48,147 nt of DNA from Alphaproteobacteria bacterium. Lineage in GTDB: Bacteria; Pseudomonadota; Alphaproteobacteria; Micropepsales; Micropepsaceae. The position numbers and the translations under genes were made by a program. Shown one piece after another: positions 44,272 through 48,147 of this stretch. Positions within the stretch are counted from its first letter, which is position 1. Every line of letters starts with the position of its first letter. The stretch lies in contig JAFAWQ010000041.1 in the NCBI GenBank assembly GCA_019241645.1, positions 1 to 48,147 of the forward strand, in the 5' to 3' direction. The notes under the pieces are model-generated. The model was given only the letters and a program-made list of their open reading frames with translations. It was not told the DNA's origin and ran no database searches.

Positions 44272-45842
44272 GGCGGTAGCCGCACCGTGTTTCCGTCCGG
44301 CTCTTGCAGGCCGGACCCGATCGATGGCATCGAACGCTCAGAGACTGGTTTCTGCACGAATTCAGCAGGTTCAGCGCACATATTAAACAAACATAGCAGC
44401 TGCTCTCCCTCCCACTCACGGATAAAGCCCAGGAGCGGAGGCGGCGCATCGATGAAGCGGATTTCGCCCCAGCGCAGTGCCGGACTGGACTTTCGGAACG
44501 CCAGAAAGCGGCGCGCGAAATTGAGGGTGGAGGTTTCACTGCCATCCTGCTCCGACACTGCCAGCGAACGGTGCTTCGGCGACAGCGGCAACCACGGCGT
44601 GGCGCTGGTGAAACCGAAATTCGCCGACGCGGCGTTCCACGGCATCGGTGTGCGGCACCCGTCACGCCCGCCGGTGTAGGGCCAATAGAGATCGCCGACC
44701 GGATCGCGAATCTGGTCGCGGCAGATGTCCGCCTGCGGCAGGCCAAGCTCCTCGCCCTGGTACAGCAGCACCGTCCCCTTCAGCGAGAGCAATAATGCCA
44801 GCAGTAGACTTGCGAGTTCCGGCGGCGCATCCGGCCCGCCGAACCGCGACACGGTGCGCATCACATCGTGGTTGGAAAAGGCGATGGACGGCCAGTGCGA
44901 AGGAAATCGCGACAGCAGATTGTAGTGCAGGTGGATAAAATCCGGCGCGAGGGTTGTCGCGTGCAACAGCGGGAAACTGTAGCCGGAATGAAGCCCCTCA
45001 TCAGGTCCCGCAAAGGCGCCGCTGCGCGCGGCATCCTCCGAGAACTCTCCCATCACGAAGCGATCCGGAAACCGCTCCACCGTACGGCGGATTTCATCCA
45101 GCGCTTCAAGGTTTTCCGCCAGATTGCTGTCATGGTGGTGGAGCTGAAGATAGGGGGCATGCGTCCATGTGAAGCCGGTGCGTTCCCCCATCCGCACCGC
45201 CGGATTATCGGCCAGCGTCGGATCGTGCAGATAGGCATTGGCGACATCGAGGCGGAAGCCGTCCACCCCTCGCCCGAGCCAGTATTGCAAGACCGCCAAA
45301 GCCGCTGCCTTGGCAGCCCGGGTGCGCCAGTTGAGCTTGGGCTGCTGGCGGAGAAATTTGTGGTGATAATATTCGCGCCGTGCCGGCTGGTACGACCATG
45401 CCGGCCCCCCGAATGCGGAGAGCCAATTGTTTGGCGCGGTACCGTCCAGCTTCGGCGGGGCCCAGACATACCAGTCCGATTTCTCGCCGCGCTGAAGCGA
45501 GTCGACAAACCACGGATGCTCGTCGGAGGTGTGCGCCAGCACCTCGTCCGTCATCACCTTCAGGCCGCGGGCATGCGCCTCACTCAGCAACCGATCGAAA
45601 TCGGCTTGGCCGCCGTAATCGGGATGGATGCCTTCGTAATCCGAGACGTCGTAGCCCCAGTCGCGATCCGGCGACGGGTGCATGGGTGACAGCCATATCG
45701 CGTCCACGCCAAGGCCGCGGATGTAATCGAGCTTGGAGATCACGCCCGCAAGATCGCCGAAGCCGTCGCCGTTCGAGTCGCAGAAACTGCGGATGTAGAT
45801 CTGGTAGATGACGGCGCCGCGCCACCAGGGATGTTCCGTCAT
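44199..45842 (-). CDS. GH13 alpha-glucosidase (GH13_23-like)
   Basis: A 547-residue glycoside hydrolase acting on alpha-1,4 or alpha-1,6-linked glucosides. The TIM barrel has WWRGAVIYQIYIRSFCDSNGDG and the family-wide conserved regions. These are DEVLAHTSDEHPWF (region I), GVDGFRLDVANAY with the Asp nucleophile, VMGEFSED with the acid/base Glu, and IAFSNHDVMRT with the transition-state Asp. YQGEELGLPQADI and a C-terminal beta domain ending LPPYGSWFGSL follow. The start is MTEHPWWRG. The last ~18 residues (SKASSTASMGSSTQR) extend past the usual end into the antisense of the NifU-like gene. No signal peptide, so cytoplasmic. No sugar transporter lies beside it. Confidence 0.93.
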   Translation of the reverse strand: MTEHPWWRGAVIYQIYIRSFCDSNGDGFGDLAGVISKLDYIRGLGVDAIWLSPMHPSPDRDWGYDVSDYEGIHPDYGGQADFDRLLSEAHARGLKVMTDEVLAHTSDEHPWFVDSLQRGEKSDWYVWAPPKLDGTAPNNWLSAFGGPAWSYQPARREYYHHKFLRQQPKLNWRTRAAKAAALAVLQYWLGRGVDGFRLDVANAYLHDPTLADNPAVRMGERTGFTWTHAPYLQLHHHDSNLAENLEALDEIRRTVERFPDRFVMGEFSEDAARSGAFAGPDEGLHSGYSFPLLHATTLAPDFIHLHYNLLSRFPSHWPSIAFSNHDVMRTVSRFGGPDAPPELASLLLALLLSLKGTVLLYQGEELGLPQADICRDQIRDPVGDLYWPYTGGRDGCRTPMPWNAASANFGFTSATPWLPLSPKHRSLAVSEQDGSETSTLNFARRFLAFRKSSPALRWGEIRFIDAPPPLLGFIREWEGEQLLCLFNMCAEPAEFVQKPVSERSMPSIGSGLQEPDGNTVRLPPYGSWFGSLSKASSTASMGSSTQR

Positions 45843-46054
45843 CCGCTCCACCATCTACTCAACATCTGGACGCATATACCGCCGATTCCCCAACATTCTG
45901 ATCGTCGTTTTCACGAGACCAACTTACCCCCTCCCCCATGCGCGGATCTTGGAAAGAAAATTGCCGAATTGAACTTCACTTTCCGCGATCTTTCCGAGCC
46001 GGGATTTCGCTTCTTGCCAGCATTTGGCCGATTCTCCCCTCGAAAGGCTGATTG

Positions 46055-46069
46055 GAACAAGTTAGGAAC
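46055..46069 (+). promoter_or_regulatory. GAAC-N7-GAAC, LexA-like box
   Basis: GAACAAGTTAGGAAC matches the alphaproteobacterial SOS-box consensus exactly, with an AT-rich spacer. It lies 109 nt before the GLUG paralog 3 ATG and 213 nt before the GH13 ATG, rather far for direct repression of either. About one such match is expected by chance in a window this size. Confidence 0.3.
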
Positions 46070-46127
46070 ATAACGCCTTTGCGTCAAGCGGTGATCTGCA
46101 TTTGGCATCCCGAGACTGACGAGCGCG

Positions 46128-46136
46128 TGCTATACT
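46128..46136 (+). promoter_or_regulatory. Extended -10 promoter of the GLUG tandem
   Basis: TGC-TATACT is an extended -10 element 27 nt before the ATG at 46164. No good -35 stands 17 nt upstream, as is usual for extended -10 promoters. The transcript would start near 46143 and cover both tandem GLUG genes. Confidence 0.4.
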
Positions 46137-46163
46137 TTGCACGCCAGGTATTGGGGGGATGCG

Positions 46164-47879
46164 ATGCGGCCAGTTCTTTACCTGCTTTTGAGCGTGCCGC
46201 TCTTCACTTCGTCTGTCGCGAACGCCGATTTCGCCGTTTCGAAAAAGCCGACGCGTGATGTGAGCTGCGCCGGTGGTGTGTGTACGCCGACTGCAAAGAA
46301 CGCGAACCTGAACGTCAGTGAACTGACGAACATGCTGGCAAGCGGCGATGTCACGCTGAAAAGCGGCAGCGGCGATGGCACTGCAGCGACTATCGAACTT
46401 CTTGCCGCCTTGAGTTGGACCAAGGGCAAGCGGCTAACGATCGACGCCAAAAACAGCATCATTGTGACAGCGCCAATCACCGTCAGGGGCCCTGGTTCAC
46501 TCACACTGAACTATGCTGAAGGCAACCCGAACGGAGTTCTCCACTTTTCAAATAAGGGTAAGGTCGATTTTTGGGATTTTAGGAGCGCACTTTATATAAA
46601 CGGCGCAAATTATTTCTTGGTGAAAAGCCTGGAAAGTTTAAGCGCGGCGATCCGCCACGATCCATCTCAAAACTATGCGCTTACGAAGGATTACGATGCG
46701 ACAGGCGACGGCACATATCGCTCGCCTCCCATTAAGAGGGATTTCTTTGGCAACTTTGAAGGCTTGGGGCACCGCATCGATCATCTGACTATCTCGAGCG
46801 GTTCCGGCTGCATAGGACTGTTCGCCGAAACCGATGGAAGTGGAGGAGGCGGAATCATTAGCGGCGTTGCCGTTACGAATGCAGCGGTGACTTCCACCGG
46901 CGACACAGCGCGTGTCGGAATCCTGGTAGGCTGCGGCAGGGTTGTTAAATCGTCCTACGTGTCTGGTTTTGTTCGCGCATCCAAAGGCTCGATTGGCGGT
47001 TTGGTCGGCGACGTGGGAACGATGTTGGACTCGCGAGCTGAGGTAAACGTCACCGCGGACTCCGGATGGGTAGGCGGCTTGGCGGGGGACGCAGGCCCGA
47101 TCACGAACTCTCATGCGGCCGGCAGCGTCATATTGAATGGTGGAGGCAATGCTGGGGGGCTCGCGGGCGTAAGCTCTCATATCTTGAACAGCTCTGCTGC
47201 CGTCGCCGTGCAGTCTCACGGTGAGAACACAGGCGGCTTTGTGGGACTTGGCGGAGATATTTACAATAGCTCAGCGTCGGGGTCGGTAGAGTCATACGGC
47301 GGATATGCAGGTGGATTTGTCGGCTACCCCACGGGAGTAATGGACGGCGATTATGCTACAGGCAATGTGGTGTCGCACGCACAACGGACTGGACCGTCCG
47401 GAATTCGTTGTTTGACATCCGTAGGGGGTTTTTCCGGCGTCGTCGCTGCGAACAGGGAACAAGACTTCGCCAGCACGGTTTTGAACAGCTACGCGCTCGG
47501 GACAGTTACGGCAGCCGCCGGCGCTTGCGCCGGTGGGATGACTGGGGCGGTCATCGGCGCCAGGGATACACCCCAGCCCAAGGTGGCGAATTCGTATTCG
47601 ATCGGTACCGTCAGTGAGCAGGAGCCCGGCCACGCCGAACTAGGGGGATTTCTGGGCTACATCAAAAGCAACAAAGACTTCGTCCAATCGGGATATTGGG
47701 ACCTGACTACAAGCGGTTTGGACATCGGCTGCGGCTCCGGCGAATGCTCCGGCGTTACCGGCCTTACGGATGCCGAGTTGAAATCCGGCCTGCCCAAAGG
47801 GTTCGATCCGAAGATCTGGGGCAGCGATCCCAACATCAACAACGGCTATCCCTACCTGCGCGCCAACCCGCCGCAATGA
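46164..47879 (+). CDS. Secreted GLUG-repeat beta-helix protein (paralog 3)
   Basis: A 571-residue exported protein. ATG 46164 follows GGGGGG by 6 nt. The signal peptide MRPVLYLLLSVPLFTSSVANA is cleaved before DFAVSKKPTRDVSCAGGVC (C35, C40). A strand-rich haemagglutinin-like region follows, with LSWTKGKRLTIDAKNSIIVTA and FFGNFEGLGHRIDHLTI. Eight or nine GLUG-type repeats come next (GGLAGDAGPITNSHAAGSVI, GGFVGLGGDIYNSSASGSV). The C-terminus is LPKGFDPKIWGSDPNINNG to YPYLRANPPQ. Extra cysteines lie in the repeat body (around C225-C263 and in the last repeats). It forms a tandem with the next gene, 14 nt away. An extracellular or periplasmic adhesin-like role is inferred; no secretion partner is encoded nearby. 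Confidence 0.82.
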   Translation: MRPVLYLLLSVPLFTSSVANADFAVSKKPTRDVSCAGGVCTPTAKNANLNVSELTNMLASGDVTLKSGSGDGTAATIELLAALSWTKGKRLTIDAKNSIIVTAPITVRGPGSLTLNYAEGNPNGVLHFSNKGKVDFWDFRSALYINGANYFLVKSLESLSAAIRHDPSQNYALTKDYDATGDGTYRSPPIKRDFFGNFEGLGHRIDHLTISSGSGCIGLFAETDGSGGGGIISGVAVTNAAVTSTGDTARVGILVGCGRVVKSSYVSGFVRASKGSIGGLVGDVGTMLDSRAEVNVTADSGWVGGLAGDAGPITNSHAAGSVILNGGGNAGGLAGVSSHILNSSAAVAVQSHGENTGGFVGLGGDIYNSSASGSVESYGGYAGGFVGYPTGVMDGDYATGNVVSHAQRTGPSGIRCLTSVGGFSGVVAANREQDFASTVLNSYALGTVTAAAGACAGGMTGAVIGARDTPQPKVANSYSIGTVSEQEPGHAELGGFLGYIKSNKDFVQSGYWDLTTSGLDIGCGSGECSGVTGLTDAELKSGLPKGFDPKIWGSDPNINNGYPYLRANPPQ

Positions 47880-47893
47880 GAAGGAACGACAAT

Positions 47894-48147
47894 ATGCGTC
47901 TGCGCGCTTTGCTTCTGATCGGTGCCTGTCTCGCGGCAAGCAGCATCGCGCAAGCCGATTTCACCGTCTCCAAAAAGCCGACGCACGATGTGAGCTGCGT
48001 CAGCGGTATCTGCACGCCGACGGCGGCGAACGCGAACCTGAATGTGAACGAACTGACGAACATGCTTGCGAGCAGCGACACGACGCTGAAGAGCGGCAAC
48101 GGCGATGGCACCACGCCGGTCATTCAGATCGTCTGTGCCCTTAGCTG
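47894..48147 (+). CDS. Secreted GLUG-family protein, 5' part only (paralog 4)
   Basis: Starts at ATG 47894 after GAAGGAACGAC, 14 nt beyond the stop of paralog 3. It runs off the window after 84 residues. The signal peptide MRLRALLLIGACLAASSIAQA and the module DFTVSKKPTHDVSCVSGIC (C35, C40) are closely similar to paralog 3, as is NLNVNELTNMLASSDTTLKSG. A recent tandem duplication is likely. Repeats and C-terminus are outside the window, so the full architecture is unknown. Confidence 0.8.
   Translation, partial: MRLRALLLIGACLAASSIAQADFTVSKKPTHDVSCVSGICTPTAANANLNVNELTNMLASSDTTLKSGNGDGTTPVIQIVCALS

Larger units (their letters stand above)
45843..46163. other. 321-nt intergenic region between GH13 and GLUG paralog 3
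   Basis: No gene is convincing here. A minus-strand frame at 45911-46108 is Ser/Arg/Gly-rich without a ribosome site. The stretch holds a degenerate copy of the CCCCCTCCC repeat (about 45910-45970), a perfect GAAC-N7-GAAC box at 46055 and an extended -10 promoter at 46128-46136 that should drive the downstream GLUG gene. Confidence 0.5.

Noticed and set aside
45500..45560. Altered region I (DEVLAH instead of DxVxNH) in the GH13 enzyme as a novelty
   Set aside because: Related alpha-glucosidases of the GH13_23 type also lack the Asn here, and all three catalytic acids are present.
45911..46108. 65-codon minus-strand frame before the GH13 gene
   Set aside because: No ribosome site, biased Ser/Arg/Gly composition, and it overlaps repeat and promoter signals.

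Overview
The window looks like chromosomal DNA of an alphaproteobacterium. It is GC-rich, with tightly packed operons and many 4-nt ATGA/GTGA stop/start overlaps. Several gene pairs and families are typical of that class: cysE with DUF3126, a two-domain cold-shock protein beside a DUF192 protein, a NadQ-type NAD regulator near nadABC, a zinc-finger DinB, a FemAB-like COG3146 acyltransferase and a SleB-type hydrolase. A Rhizomicrobium/Micropepsales-like host is possible, but that is only an impression. No rRNA, tRNA, CRISPR array, integrase or transposase was found.

Layout. 1-4.3 kb (minus): 3'-truncated lipA, a double-hairpin repeat over a decayed small gene, an orphan hypothetical gene with a strong promoter overlapped by a LexA-like site, a heparinase II/III protein and rpe. 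4.3-9.7 kb (minus): bfr and bfd behind a Fur-box-like site, a secreted GLUG-repeat protein, and sdhC-sdhD-sdhA with no sdhB. 9.8-13.5 kb: a polytopic membrane protein, a HIT protein, a COG3146 protein and RidA. 13.5-15.7 kb (plus): aguA, a small membrane protein and aguB, the agmatine-to-putrescine route. 15.7-20.4 kb (minus): dinB, an alpha/beta hydrolase and an M1 aminopeptidase lipoprotein. 20.5-25.1 kb: a GYF-domain protein, PhoH, small hypotheticals, DUF3126, cysE and a nitroreductase. 25.2-29.5 kb (plus): a FabH-like synthase, a TauE/SafE permease, an HD hydrolase, a tyrosine phosphatase and nadQ. 29.5-31.5 kb: repeats and a second GLUG protein. 31.7-35.2 kb (plus): nadA-nadB-nadC behind a palindromic operator. 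35.2-40 kb (minus): SleB hydrolase, ppdK, DUF192 and a cold-shock protein. 40-45.8 kb: CoxG-like, EF-hand, response regulator/histidine kinase/NifU-like operon, and a GH13 alpha-glucosidase. 46-48.1 kb (plus): two tandem GLUG proteins, the second cut by the window end.

The most unusual content is a family of four paralogous secreted proteins at three loci. Each has a signal peptide and a C-x4-C N-terminal module. The three complete members also have a beta-helix/GLUG-type repeat body and a near-identical C-terminal motif ending in NPP(Q/R). They resemble pieces of large filamentous adhesins, but carry no autotransporter barrel and have no TpsB partner nearby. One lies where sdhB would normally follow sdhA. 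Another separates nadQ from its presumed target operon. The rest is mostly core metabolism: NAD synthesis, TCA cycle, cysteine synthesis, iron storage, putrescine synthesis and gluconeogenesis.
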